NCBI RefSeq assembly: GCF_010993775.1 | Contig: NZ_WOTO01000060.1 | Coordinates: 1 to 56,301, forward strand | Direction: 5' to 3' | Length of the DNA stretch: 56,301 bases | Origin: Fodinicola feengrottensis | Lineage (GTDB): Bacteria > Actinomycetota > Actinomycetes > Mycobacteriales > HKI-0501 | Part shown: positions 12,521 through 21,678 of the stretch, one piece after another | How the letters are laid out: each line of letters begins with the position of its first letter | How positions within the stretch are numbered: position 1 is the first letter of the stretch | Program-made: the position numbers and the translations under genes | Notes under the pieces: model-generated | Told to the model about the DNA's origin: nothing | What the model saw: the letters and a program-made list of their open reading frames with translations, nothing else | Database searches by the model: none

Positions 12521-13349
12521 GTGAGTCAGATCTCCGCGCACCACGCCCGGGTTGGCCGGATCGGTGAGGTCGCCGTCCTGGACAGCCACGCCACCGCTGA
12601 GCTGCGCGGGACCGCGCTGCTGGTGCCCGGCTACACCGGGTCCAAAGAGGACTTCGTCGATATCCTGGACCCGCTCGCGGCCCGCGGTTTCCGGGTGGTC
12701 GCGATGGACCAGCCGGGCCAGTACGAGTCGCCCGGGCCGCCCGACTACCTCGCCTACCCCCACCCCTGACTGGCTGGGCGGGGCGGTAAGAGCGGTGGCT
12801 CGCACACTCGGTGCGGTCCATTTGCTCGGGCACTCCTTTGGCGGCCTGACCGCGCGGGCCGCGGTGATCGCCGAGCCGGCGCTGTTCGCCTCGCTGACAC
12901 TGCTGGACTCCGGCCCGGCCAAGCTCGGCGGCAGCCGTACGGCCCAGATCGACATCCTGGAGCCGCTCTACGAGTCCGGTGGCATCGAGGCCGTCTATGC
13001 GCAACTGGAGCGGTTGGCGATGGCCGATCCCGCCTGGCCGACCCGCCCGCAGGCGCTGAAGGACTTCCTCCGCAAGAGGTTCGTCGGCTCCACCCCGGCC
13101 GGGCTGCGCGGGATGGGCACCTCGCTGGTCACCGAGCCGGACCGGGTCGACGAGCTGCGGGCGACCGGCGTACGAGTGCTGGTCGCTTACGGGGAGCACG
13201 ACAACGCCTGGCGGCCGCAAACCCAGGCCGTGATGGCCGAGCGGCTTGGCGCCCGGACCGAGGTGATCGCCGCCGCGGTGCACTCGCCGGCCATCGAAGC
13301 GACCGAAGCGACCGTGAAGATCCTCGAAGACTTCTGGTCCCAGCCGTGA
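12521..13349 (+). CDS. Alpha/beta hydrolase coupled to the MpaB-like gene (frame interrupted)
   Basis: About 276 residues from GTG 12521 (VSQISAHHARVGRIGEVAV), preceded by TAGGGAG. The oxyanion loop is LLVPGYTGSKEDF and the nucleophile elbow is HLLGHSFGGLTAR. The acid is in VLVAYGEHDNAW and the histidine in IAAAVHSPAIE. The break is at the CCCCC of 12760-12770. It diverges from parA. Its TGA overlaps the GTG of the next gene by four bases, so the two products are probably made together. Confidence 0.84.
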
Positions 13350-13393
13350 ACGGCTCTAGCAGCACCGCCGTGAACGGCTCTAGCAGCACCGCC
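13346..13393 (+). repeat. 24-bp perfect tandem duplication at the start of the MpaB-like gene
   Basis: Two identical 24-base units beginning GTGAACGGCTCT abut each other, followed by a third partial GTGGGC. The unit is a multiple of three, so each copy adds eight residues (VNGSSSTA) and carries its own possible GTG start. Confidence 0.9.
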
Positions 13394-14216
13394 GTGGGCG
13401 GCGGGCTGTTCGCCGCCGACAGCGTCACCTGGCAGGTGCACCGCGACCCGGCGATGATCCTCGGTGGCTTACGGGCACTGTTCCTGCAGGCGCTGCACCC
13501 GGCCGCGATGCGCGGGGTCGCGCAGAACTCGGACTTTCGGGCCGACCCGTGGGGGCGGCTGATGCGTACGGCCGAGTTCGTCGGCGTCACCACGTACGGC
13601 ACCGAGGCCAACGCCCGCAAGACGGCGGCCCGGATCCGTGGCATTCACCGGAAAACTGCGCGCGCTCGACCCACAAACCGGTGTCTCGTACCGGATCGAC
13701 TCGCCGGACCTGCTGCTTTGGGTGCACTGCGCGGAAATCGACTCGTACCTGTCCGTCACCCGGCGGGCGGGCCTACGGCTGTCCGCCGCCGACGCGGACC
13801 GCTATGTGCTGGAGCAGGTCACTTCCGCGGAACTGATCGGCGTACCAGCCGACGACCCACGGATCCCGCGCTCAGTGCGGGACCTGGACCGCTATTTCCA
13901 GTGGTTGCGCCCCGACCTCGCACTCACCCAGGAAGCCCTCGCCGCGGCCCGTTTCCTGCTGTCCCCGCCGATGCCCACCTGGGTCCGCCTCGGCACTCCC
14001 GCCGCGCCGGCCTGGGCGGGCCTGGCCAGCCTCGGCTTCGCGCTGCTCCCCCGCTGGGCCCGCCGCATCTACGCCCTCCCCGGGCTGCCCACCACCGACC
14101 TCGGCGCCGCGGCCATCACCACCGCCCTGCGGATGGCCGTGCTGGCGGTGCCGCCCAGATTCCGGGACGGCCCACACTACAAAGCCGCCCTGGCCCGTAC
14201 GACCCCAGCCGCCTGA
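13346..14216 (+). CDS. MpaB/DUF2236 family oxygenase-like protein (frame interrupted)
   Basis: Family members include fungal MpaB and the rubber oxygenase Lcp, some of which bind haem b. Core segments visible here are WQVHRDPAMILGGLRALFLQ, LHPAAMRGVAQNS, FVGVTTYGT, LLLWVHCAEIDSYL and the C-terminal LPGLPTTDLG. The His of QALHPAAM and the WVHC region are the conserved, possibly haem-proximal positions. The frame changes at 13637-13645. The start GTG 13346 lies in a perfect 24-base tandem duplication, giving MNGSSSTA then VNGSSSTA; the second copy offers an equally good GTG at 13370. Substrate unknown. Confidence 0.82.
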
Positions 14217-14250
14217 CCCAATTCTTCCCCATTCCCTTCGAGCGCGGCGG

Positions 14251-15093
14251 TTATTCGACGGCGACCCAGGAGGCTTTGGCGGGAGCCGCCGCTTGGCCTT
14301 GGGGACAGTGCCGGCGCCAGTCGCACCACGAGCACATCGGCCCAGGGGTCGGCGCGAACACCGCCTCCGCGTCGGCGCCGGCGGAGAGACTGCGCGGTGG
14401 CGGCCACGATGTCCGCGGCGGTGTCCTCAGCCCGGCGCACGTGCCGAGCCAACGACTCCTCGGTGTGCTCGTGTGCGTGGACAGTCCCGGTAGGCAGGTG
14501 ATGCAACTCGACGCGGCTGCATGGCCGGCGAAGCGTTCGCCGAGCCGCTAGGGCGTAAAGCGCCAACGCGCGCGCGAACCGCGGGTGTCATCGCTGGTCA
14601 GCTCGCCGCGGCCGGTCTTGTAGTCGACGACGATGACCAGCTCGCCGCCGCGCTGGTCGATCCGGTCCACCCGGCCGGAAACCGCGAGCCGCTCGGTGGT
14701 GGTCGCGACCGTCCGCTCCAGGCCGACCGGTTCGAAACTCGGCTCGATCTCGGACACATAGTCCTTCACCCAGTCGGTCGCCCGCGCCCGCACGGCCTCG
14801 GACTGCTCCCGGTCGCGGAAGCCGTCGGTCAGCCACCCAGTGGCCAACAATCCGGCGATGCCGGTCTGAGTCCGCTGGTCAACGGGCAGATCGAACCAGC
14901 CGCGCAGCGCATTGTGCACGCTGGCACCCATCGAGTTGTGCGCCCAGGGCGGCCCTTTGGGCAGCTGCGGACGGTCCACGTAGGTCATCCGGTAGCGCCG
15001 GGGACATTGCTCGTACGACGCCAGACGCGACGGCGTACAGCTGAAAAGCCGGGTGGGCATTCCCTCAAAACCAAGCTGCTGCACGGAATTCAT
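14251..15093 (-). CDS. RecB-family PD-(D/E)XK nuclease with probable iron-sulfur cluster (frame interrupted)
   Basis: About 281 residues from ATG 15093. The nuclease core is SVHNALRGWFDL, then AVSGRVDRID (metal-binding Asp) and LVIVVDYKTGRG (D-x-K). One cysteine early (YEQCPRRYRM) and three late (MCSWCDWRRHC) match the four-cysteine Fe-S pattern of AddB/RecB-type nucleases. The late part lies in other frames from about 14565 and 14395, ending SWVAVE at 14251. It probably acts in DNA repair; the family is common in actinobacteria and its precise role is not established. Confidence 0.85.
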
Positions 15094-15116
15094 CTTCCCA
15101 GACGCGTACGACAGTC

Positions 15117-15725
15117 CTACCCGCCGTGGGCGCTGATGAATCCGTAGATGGAGTTCGCGATCAGTTGGACGGCGATCGCCGACACCAGCAGACCGCTGAT
15201 TTTGGTGACCAGCACGATCCCGCTGTCCCGTACGACCCGGACGATCAACGACGAGAACCGCAGGAAAAGATAGAGCGAGAGGTGGACGGCGACGATCGCG
15301 GCGGCCACCGCGACGTAGCCCCCGACGCCGGTGGCGCGCTGGGTGAAGACGATCGTCGCCACGATCGCGCCCGGACCAGCCAGCAGCGGGGTGCCCAGCG
15401 GCACCAGCGCGACATTCACGTCGGCCACCTGCTCCGGCGGTTTCTCGTTGCCAGTCAACAACTGCAACGCGACGAGCAACAGCAGCAGCCCGCCGGCGCC
15501 CTGCAGGGCCGGGATGCCGATGCCCAAATACGTCAGGATCTGCTGGCCGGCGACCGCGAAGACCGAGATCACCGAGATGGCCACCGCGACCGCCTGCCAG
15601 GCCGACCGGGAGCGCCGGGCGCCGGACTGCATCGAGGTCAGGGCAAGGAAAAGCGGCACGGTGCCGGGCGGGTCCATGATCACGAACAACGTCACGAACG
15701 CCTCGCCGAACAGCTTGAGATTCAT
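15117..15725 (-). CDS. MarC family integral membrane protein
   Basis: Complete 202-residue protein with six predicted membrane segments. Family hallmarks are VIMDPPGTVPLFLALT early and ALVPLGTPLLAGPGAI in the middle. Function of the family is unresolved; a role in drug resistance once proposed for MarC was not upheld. ATG 15725 overlaps the PHP stop by four bases (ATGA), so it is translated from the same message. No frame interruption. Confidence 0.93.
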   Translation of the reverse strand: MNLKLFGEAFVTLFVIMDPPGTVPLFLALTSMQSGARRSRSAWQAVAVAISVISVFAVAGQQILTYLGIGIPALQGAGGLLLLLVALQLLTGNEKPPEQVADVNVALVPLGTPLLAGPGAIVATIVFTQRATGVGGYVAVAAAIVAVHLSLYLFLRFSSLIVRVVRDSGIVLVTKISGLLVSAIAVQLIANSIYGFISAHGG

Positions 15726-16598
15726 CCTCTTACCGGTTCGACACCGGACGCCTCGGACAGCAACCGTTCGTACGCCGACGGCTCGGTCGTCTCGGCACCG
15801 AGCGCGATCGTTTTGTTGGCACCGTGGAAATCGCTGGAGCCGGTGACGAAAAGCCCCAGCTCGGCGGCGATCGCCCGGATCTTCTGCCGAGCCGGCGGTT
15901 CATGGTCGACGTGGTTCGCCTCAATGCCGCCCAGGCCCGCCTCGGCGAGCACCGCGTACGCACCATCGGGCACCAGCAGCCCACGCTTGGCGGCCATGGG
16001 ATGCGCGCGAAGACCGGCACCCCACCGGCGGCCCGTACCAACTCGATGGCGGTCAGCACGTTGGTGTCCGGCTTGGCCACCCGATAGCGACCGCCAGCAC
16101 CGATCCAGGCCGCTGTGAACGCTTCGTCCATTGTGGACACAAGGCCACGGCGTACCATCGCGCGGGCCACGTGCGGACGTCCGACCGGACCACCACCGGC
16201 CTCCTCGGCCACGTCGTCCCAGCGCATGTCGTGGCCGTCGGCGACCATCCGCTCGACCATCGTACGGGCCCGGCCGACCCGGCCCTCCCGGACTCGCAGC
16301 CGCTCGGCCCGCAACCGCGGCTCGGCCGGATCGAACAGGTACGCAAGCAGGTGCAGGCTGATCGGCGGCTGGTCCCTATCGGCCGGCCACCACACACATG
16401 ACAACTCGGCGCCGCGGATCAGCGTCAGACCGCTGGGCACTGCCGCGGCCGCCTCGGCCCAGCCGGCGGTGGTGTCGTGATCGGTGAGCGCGACCACGTC
16501 CAGCCGCGCGTCGACGGCCGCCCGCAGCACCGCGGCCGCGGCATCGGCGACATCGTGCCGTCGCTGGCCGCGGAGTGAGTGTGCAGGTCAATGCGCAT
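15722..16598 (-). CDS. PHP-domain metal-dependent phosphoesterase (frame interrupted)
   Basis: A trinuclear-metal phosphoesterase of the kind acting on nucleotides or small phosphates (5'-3' exonuclease/pAp phosphatase-like PHP). From ATG 16598 the first metal motif is MRIDLHTHSAASDGT. The others follow as VVALTDHDTT, IRGAELSC, GRPHVARAM and the last FVTGSSDFHG. Two frame changes occur, near 16545 and near 16005 (VFAHPMAAKRG). The pairing PHP-MarC by ATGA overlap recurs in actinobacteria. The substrate cannot be told from sequence. Confidence 0.9.
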
Positions 16599-16764
16599 AT
16601 CCCGGGCAGCCTAGCGTCCCGGCCGAAGTGTCCGAATGCGGCCCGAGGCGGCCACTGAACCGGCTGTTGTCCGGCGGCGACCTCACCGTTCCGCGCAGCC
16701 TTCCGAAAAAGGTCGACGCATGACTTCGACCTGCCAGATCACCTAGTACAACAGGGCTGTAGTA
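16599..16764. other. Intergenic, nothing recognised
   Basis: Leader of the PHP gene and tail of the PH-domain gene, both on the minus strand. An AT-richer patch TAGTACAACAGGGCTGTAGT near 16743-16762 is weakly palindromic (TACAACAGGGCTGTAGTA); it may be the end of the PH-gene transcript. Confidence 0.3.
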
Positions 16765-17606
16765 CTAGTCGGCGCGCCAGGGGCCGGGGGTGCCGGCGGA
16801 GTCGCGCTTGCGAGTCCGGGTGCGCTTGGGCGGCACCGCTTCCGTGCTGCCGTACATCTCGTCGCACATCAGCAGGTAGAGAGCATTGGGCCGGGGCAGC
16901 GTGGAGATCTCCCGCAGCGCCTGGTCCTGGCCGGCGGACTCCACGATGAAGGTGCCGTAGTTGAGCATCCTGCCAAGAACTGTCTGGTTGTACGCCATAT
17001 CCGTGACGCGGCCGAGCGGCATCATCGCGACCTTGCGGGTAACGATGCCGGAAACCTCCATGATGCGTTTGTTCGTCAGCACGAACCGGTCGTAATACCA
17101 GTCGGCGACCCCCCACATCACCCAGAGCAGCAACAGCACCCAGAGCAGCAAGATGATGCGCAGGATGATCGGCGCCGCGTTGGCCAGCACCCCCGCCGAG
17201 GTAGCCGACCACGAACGGCGACAGCGCCGCCGCGAGGATCTGCTTCCACAGGAAGATCGGGTGTTTGCGCCATTCGCCGCGGAAAGTCTCGCTGCCGAAC
17301 AGGTAGTTGTCGACCACCTTGCTGGGGATCTGCTCACCGGAGCCCACCCGCCCGGGCAGCGTCATCCGCCGATCGGCCCGGCGGCGGCGCCTCGGGGTGG
17401 ACGTGCCGCCCGTGGACCTGGTGCCGCCGGTCGTACGCGCACCGGTGGAACGCGGGCCGCCGCTCGTCCGGGCACCCGAGGGCGGTGGCTTCTCAATGCG
17501 GATGACCTGCGGGAGCGGCTCGGTCTCCTGGTCATACTCCGAACCCGGTGTGCGCTCCGGCCCAGGCTCGGATGCCGAGTCAGACGGGGTCGCGATCGTC
17601 GTCCAT
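16765..17606 (-). CDS. PH-domain (YdbS/bPH-type) membrane protein with long disordered N-terminus (frame interrupted)
   Basis: Start ATG 17606 (MDDDRDP) is fixed by a strong GAGGAGGTG site eight bases upstream. About 85 residues of Ser/Gly/Arg/Thr-rich disorder (RTSGGPRSTGARTTGGTRS) come first. Then PIFLWKQILAAALSPFVVG and a second membrane helix ILRIILLLWVLLLLWVMW follow. A bacterial PH domain comes next: YYDRFVLTNKRIMEVSGIV, MPLGRVTDM, YGTFIVESAGQ. Frame changes lie near 17590 (GACCCCGT) and near 17205 (GGGGGTGC). Membrane-anchored at the inner face; ligand unknown. Confidence 0.8.
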
Positions 17607-17774
17607 CAGCGGCACCTCCTCACCAGCAGTGACGTCCAGTTCATCACACCGTGACGCCGGCTACCAGCCCGCCCATGGTCACATTTATGGCAGGCAGCAC
17701 CGCATTCCGGGGCCAACTGGTGCTCAGCCTACCCGTCGGCACACCCTTCCGGCACGTTTGTTGGCCGGCGCGTG
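17607..17774. other. Intergenic, nothing recognised
   Basis: Leader of the PH-domain gene with its GAGGAGG site at 17614-17622. No other structure seen. Confidence 0.4.
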
Positions 17775-18425
17775 TTACTGAGTCGGGTTGATCAGATAGG
17801 GCGACGGAGCGCCGTAGACCAACTCACCAGGAAGCCGCTCACGGCCGTCCATCAGCTCCACGTTGTCCGCGAGCAGGTATCCCGCCTCGGCCGGCCAGAG
17901 CACCGCCCACAGCCACAGGCCGCTAGCCTCCCCGACATACGCACAACGGTCGTCAGCGCTGTCCACCGACCACAGCGGCGTCGGGTGGCCGTCGACCTTG
18001 ACTTTGGCGTGCGCGCTGGTCGTACGGGCGGCTTCGGCCAGCGCCGGACCCGGATCGGTCCCGACCACACCGGCGTAATGCGCGCGCCGAGCCCAATGCC
18101 CAACTCCTCGGCGATCAGCACCACGTCAGCCGCGCCGCCCGAAAGCGCCGGGCCGGTGCAGGCGATCGCGGTCGCTCGTACGCCACTGCGGTCATCGCCC
18201 ACCCAGCCGAAACCGGTGATCGTCCAGCCCGGAAGCAGCGGCCAGGGCACCCACATCGGCACTTTTGCCTGTTGCCGCAACATTTTCAGCACATCGCTGT
18301 CGGCGTGCCCCGGGATCCGCAACGGCAACACCACACCGTGCTGGTCGCACCGCCAGTCGGACGACATCATGCCGGCGCGCGCGCAGCACACCGCCGCAGC
18401 GCGGGCAACTGGCCGAAATGGACAC
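17775..18425 (-). CDS. DUF6758 family protein (frame interrupted)
   Basis: Actinobacterial family, sometimes mislabelled phosphotransacetylase. An N-terminal zinc-ribbon-like pair is present: SASCPRCGGVL, and SDWRCDQHGVV further on. Middle segments are VPMWVPWPLLPGW and GFGWVGDDRSGVRAT, followed by ALSGGAADVVLIAEELG. The final frame has AKVKVDGHPTPLW and runs to APSPYLINPTQ. Changes lie at the GCGCGCGC near 18378 and near 18070. GTG 18425 (VSISASCPRC) is chosen; TTG 18446 is possible. Function unknown. It lies just downstream of the PfpI-like gene on the same strand. Confidence 0.75.
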
Positions 18426-18503
18426 AGAGTCACCGTGGCCCGGCAACCATTCCCCGTCAAGTCGAGACTCTGTCCGGCGCTGGTGTTGATGAGTTCTGGA
18501 CGC

Positions 18504-19240
18504 TCAGCGTCCAAAGCCTCGATCACGAGCCGAGCGGCCTGCGCACCGGAATACTGTTGCTGACCGGTGATGAGGTTGCCGTCCCGCACGGCATGTGCAC
18601 GGAACGCGCCCTGCACGATGAAGTTGCTGCCCGTCAGTTTCCGTGCCTCGGTCTCGATCCGGAAGGGCTGGATCGACTGCCCGACGTAGTCGTCCGCGAA
18701 ATCCTCCTCGGAGTTGGCGAAACCCGTCCAGGTCTTGCCGTTGACCAGCAGACTCCCGTCGGCCAGCCGGACCCTCAGCAACACACAGGTAGCGTGGCAG
18801 ACCACCGCCGTGATCTTTCCCGCCTCATAAAAGTCACGGACGACATCATGTACGCGTTCGTTCTCATAGAAGGTGTACATCGGCCCTTGGCCGCCGACAA
18901 GGAACACCGCCGAATAGTCAACGTGGTCGACCTCACCGAGTGCGGCCGTGTTCGCTACGAGTTTGGCGTGCTCCGGTGAATTCACAAACCCCAGACTGAT
19001 CAGGTCGGAAGCGGAATATCCCGACTCGTCGCGAGGGTCGCTCCAGCTGTCCGCGCGGACCGGACCGCCGGCCGGGCTGGCGATCTCGACCTGGTAGCCG
19101 TTCTCGGCGAACTCCCAGAACGCGTGGGTGAGCTCCGCCCACCAAAATCCGATCGGCCACCCGGTCTGGCCGGACGTGGCGGGATCGGACACCACCATGA
19201 GGATCTTCTTCTCGGAGAGAATGTCTACCGTTGAGCTCAT
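18504..19240 (-). CDS. DJ-1/PfpI family (class I glutamine amidotransferase-like) protein
   Basis: From ATG 19240 (MSSTVDILSEKKILMVVSD), preceded by GAAAGGA; codon 19258 is an alternative without a ribosome site. The fold segments are WAELTHAFWEF, VEIASPAGGPV, VFLVGGQGPMYTF and the nucleophile elbow AVVCHATCVLL (Cys of CHA). The end is FIVQGAFRAHAVRDGNLITG, then ARLVIEAL. The family covers chaperones, deglycases and protease-like enzymes (HchA/PfpI). As written the frame continues another 220 codons into the DUF6758 gene. One extra G near 18508 would give the usual ending EALGR and stop at 18504. I take the fusion as an artefact. Confidence 0.82.
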
Positions 19241-19557
19241 CGCAGCGGATCCTTTCAAACAACTGGCTGGTTATGCCGGGGCATTCTTGATGGCGAGCAT
19301 CGCGGTGAGCGTGGGCGGCTCGGTACGGAGTTGGCGGGCTGCGGCAAAGCCACCAAAGCGGCCGACGTGACCAACGACGTCATGAGCCAGGACATGGCCC
19401 GGCCGAGAAGTACAGCATGAACCGACGGTAGCCGTGGCTACCTTTCACGGGTCTGAAACAGCTGACGTGCCATTCACCAACCGATGTGCGCCACCCTTGC
19501 TGGCCGAGCCCAACCGGCTGGCATTGCCATTTCGCAGACTGACCAAGATGAGTGTTG
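19241..19557. other. Intergenic region of uncertain content
   Basis: Lies between the SpoU gene and the PfpI-like gene. It contains GGTAGCC-GT-GGCTACC at 19427-19442, a perfect palindrome. A weak plus-strand frame near 19325-19420 shows a lipobox-like LAGCGKATKAADV, which might be a decayed lipoprotein gene, but its start is missing. I do not call a gene. Confidence 0.3.
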
Positions 19558-20214
19558 CTACGCATCAGGGGGGGGTGGTGGGGTGGCGTGCGTACGGATC
19601 CAGGCGTGCATCGCGATGCCGCTGGCCACGCCGGCGTTGATCGAGCGGGTTGAGCCGTATTGGGCGATCGAGCAGACCAGGTCGAGCTGTGCGCGGGCGT
19701 CGTCGGACAGGCCGGGGCCTTCCTGGCCGAAGAGGAAAACGCAGCGGCGCGGCAGCTCGGTCGTCTCCAGTGGCACCGCGCCGGGCAGGTTGTCGATGCC
19801 GACCACGGCGACGCCGTCGGCTCTCGCCCAGGCCAGGAATTCCTCGACGGTCGGGTGAAACCGCAGGTGTTGGTAGCGATCGGTCACCATCGCGCCGCGC
19901 CGGTTGAAGCGCCGCTTGCCGACGATGTGAACCTCGCGGGCGAGGAACGCGTTGGCGTTGCGGATCACCGTGCCGATGTTCAGGTCGTGCTGCCAGTTTT
20001 CAATCGCCACATGGAAGTCGTGCCGGCGCAGGTCCAGGTCGGCGACGATCGCCTCGTGCCGCCAATACCGGTAGCGGTCCACCACGTTGCGCGCGTCGCC
20101 GTCGGCGAGCAGCTGCGGGTCGTACGTCGGGTCGTCCGGCCACCGGCCCGGCCAGGGGCCGACGCCGACGGTCGGCACCATGCCGACCGAGCTGGCGTCA
20201 GGAGCTTCGGTCAC
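19558..20214 (-). CDS. SpoU/TrmH family RNA 2'-O-methyltransferase
   Basis: Uninterrupted, 218 residues from GTG 20214. The SPOUT knot motifs are visible: FHVAIENWQHDLNIGTVIRN (motif 1), VFLFGQEGPGLSDDA (motif 2) and IAQYGSTRSINAGVASGIAM (motif 3, S-adenosylmethionine binding). It modifies tRNA or rRNA; the exact nucleotide cannot be read from sequence. It follows the MaoC gene by three bases on the same strand. The C-terminal THATPPPPPDA is encoded in a G8 run on the plus strand, so its exact length is uncertain. Confidence 0.92.
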   Translation of the reverse strand: MTEAPDASSVGMVPTVGVGPWPGRWPDDPTYDPQLLADGDARNVVDRYRYWRHEAIVADLDLRRHDFHVAIENWQHDLNIGTVIRNANAFLAREVHIVGKRRFNRRGAMVTDRYQHLRFHPTVEEFLAWARADGVAVVGIDNLPGAVPLETTELPRRCVFLFGQEGPGLSDDARAQLDLVCSIAQYGSTRSINAGVASGIAMHAWIRTHATPPPPPDA

Positions 20215-20217
20215 CGG

Positions 20218-20721
20218 CTAATTCTGCGGTACGGGCCGGCCGGGCTGCTCGCCGCCGCGGGCGTCACCGTACGACTGCTTGGGCACCATTACCTTGCGCC
20301 GGAACACACACACGACAGTGCCGTCCTGCTTGTAGCCGCGCGTCTGCACGTACACAATCCCGCGGTCGTTCTTGGACTTCGACTCGGTCTTGTCCAGCAC
20401 CTCGGTCTCGCCGTAGATCGTGTCGCCGTGGAAGGTCGGCTTGAGGTGCTTGAGCGACTCGACTTCCAGGTTCGCGATCGCCTTGCCCGACACGTCCGGC
20501 ACGGACATCCCCAGCAGCAGCGAGTAGATGTAGTTGCCGACCACCACGTTCTTGCCGAACTCGGTGGTCTCGGCGGCGAAATGCGCGTCCAGGTGCAGCG
20601 GGTGGTGGTTCATCGTCAGCAGGCAGAACAAGTGGTCGTCGTATTCGGTCACCGTCTTGCCTGGCCAGTGCTTGTAGATCGCACCGACCTCGAACTCCTC
20701 GAAATACCGCCCGAACTGCAT
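20218..20721 (-). CDS. MaoC-family dehydratase
   Basis: Hot-dog fold hydratase, 167 residues from ATG 20721 (MQFGRYFEEFEVGAIYKHW), with AGGAG seven bases upstream. The catalytic region is TMNHHPLHLDAHFAAETTEF, where Asp/His of the MaoC hydratase motif would act on a 2-enoyl-CoA-like substrate. GETEVLDKTESKSKNDRGIV and VCVFRRKVMVP complete the fold. Complete and in frame. Probably co-transcribed with the SpoU gene. Confidence 0.9.
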   Translation of the reverse strand: MQFGRYFEEFEVGAIYKHWPGKTVTEYDDHLFCLLTMNHHPLHLDAHFAAETTEFGKNVVVGNYIYSLLLGMSVPDVSGKAIANLEVESLKHLKPTFHGDTIYGETEVLDKTESKSKNDRGIVYVQTRGYKQDGTVVCVFRRKVMVPKQSYGDARGGEQPGRPVPQN

Positions 20722-20849
20722 CGAACCACTCCTTACCAGGTGCGGAAACCTGGCCGAATCTTGCCTCAGGGTGGCTGCCGGGCGTACGGCGAGGTGGCAA
20801 ACCGCACGAGTGACAACAGCCACAGCACGGCAGCTGGCAGACTGGCGCG

Positions 20850-21254
20850 GTGCCCAGCGAACAACCCATCTCCCCATGGCTCCTGCGACCGCGCCCGATT
20901 CAGCTCCTCCCGTCCGTTGCCACCAGCGTCGTCGCGGTCGCGCTGCTGTCGTGGCTGTTCGGGCGGGGACTCGGCGTGCTCGGCTTCATCCTCTGCGCGG
21001 TGTTCGTCGCCCGGGACGCGATCGGCGCGACGGTGTCCAGCGACGGCATCCGAGTACGCGGGGTCGTGCGGTCCAAACTGATCACCTGGCGCCGGATCGA
21101 GCGGATCGAGGCGCCCGGTAATCGGGTGTCGATCGCCGGTATGACCTGGGCAACCACCTTGCCGGCTCCGCGCAAGGGGATGTTCGGCGACCCGGACTTC
21201 GACTCCAAGGTCGCCCAACTCCGCGACACCTGGCGCGCCAACCTCTCCGACTAA
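20850..21254 (+). CDS. Small PH-domain membrane protein
   Basis: 134 residues from GTG 20850 (VPSEQPISPWLLRPRP). Two membrane segments (SVATSVVAVALLSWLFGRG, LGFILCAVFVARDAIG) precede a short PH-like domain: VSSDGIRVRGVVRSKLITW, then RIEAPGNRVSIAG. This is the actinobacterial antigen-6/bPH6 type. Uninterrupted. Role unknown; probably at the membrane. It diverges from MaoC. Confidence 0.78.
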   Translation: MPSEQPISPWLLRPRPIQLLPSVATSVVAVALLSWLFGRGLGVLGFILCAVFVARDAIGATVSSDGIRVRGVVRSKLITWRRIERIEAPGNRVSIAGMTWATTLPAPRKGMFGDPDFDSKVAQLRDTWRANLSD

Positions 21255-21293
21255 CCAGACAGGGCCTAACCCATCCTCACGCTCGTCGGCCGG

Positions 21294-21678
21294 TTACTGG
21301 GCGTCGCGGGCGGACTGGGGCAGGGAGCAGTATGGGGTGCCGCCGGGCAGGTGCGAGCGGTTGCGGGCGATCAACCGATAGAGCGGGTCGGCGACCCAGC
21401 GGACCGGGCGCAGGGCGAGGAAGTGGCCGAGCGGGCGCCAGCCACGGCCGGCGGAGACCAGCAGCCGCGCGAAGGCGGCGGGACCGGCGTACCGGCCGTC
21501 TGGTCCGGCATTGCACGGCCTCCTCGCACTGTTGCGCGGTGAGGCCGAGCGAGCCCAGGTCGGCGTGCTGCCAGGCCACCAGCGGCACCCGCGGCCGGAC
21601 CCGGCGCTCAATCCACCGGGCCGTACTGGAGCAGAAAGCACAGTCACCGTCATAAACAAAAAAAAAAACCGCGGTCAT
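21294..21678 (-). CDS. DCC1-like thiol-disulfide oxidoreductase family protein (frame interrupted)
   Basis: Small family (DUF393) named for its DxxCxxC motif, seen here as YDGDCAFCSSTARW. ATG 21678 overlaps the stop of the preceding gene by four bases. Codons 4-6 lie in an 11-base T run, which encodes VFFFVYDG. The second half, AAFARLLVSAGRGWRPLGH then LYRLIARNRSHLPGGTPYC, is in another frame from about 21510. Predicted to be redox active through the Cys pair; partner unknown. Third gene of a LysR-SUFU-DCC1 run. Confidence 0.8.

Noticed and set aside
19300..19430. Possible small lipoprotein gene (LAGC lipobox)
   Set aside because: No start codon in frame and no hydrophobic signal before the Cys without assuming a further frame change.
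19380..19565. 61-codon minus-strand frame overlapping the SpoU gene end
   Set aside because: No ribosome site, no homology recognised, overlaps a conserved gene end.
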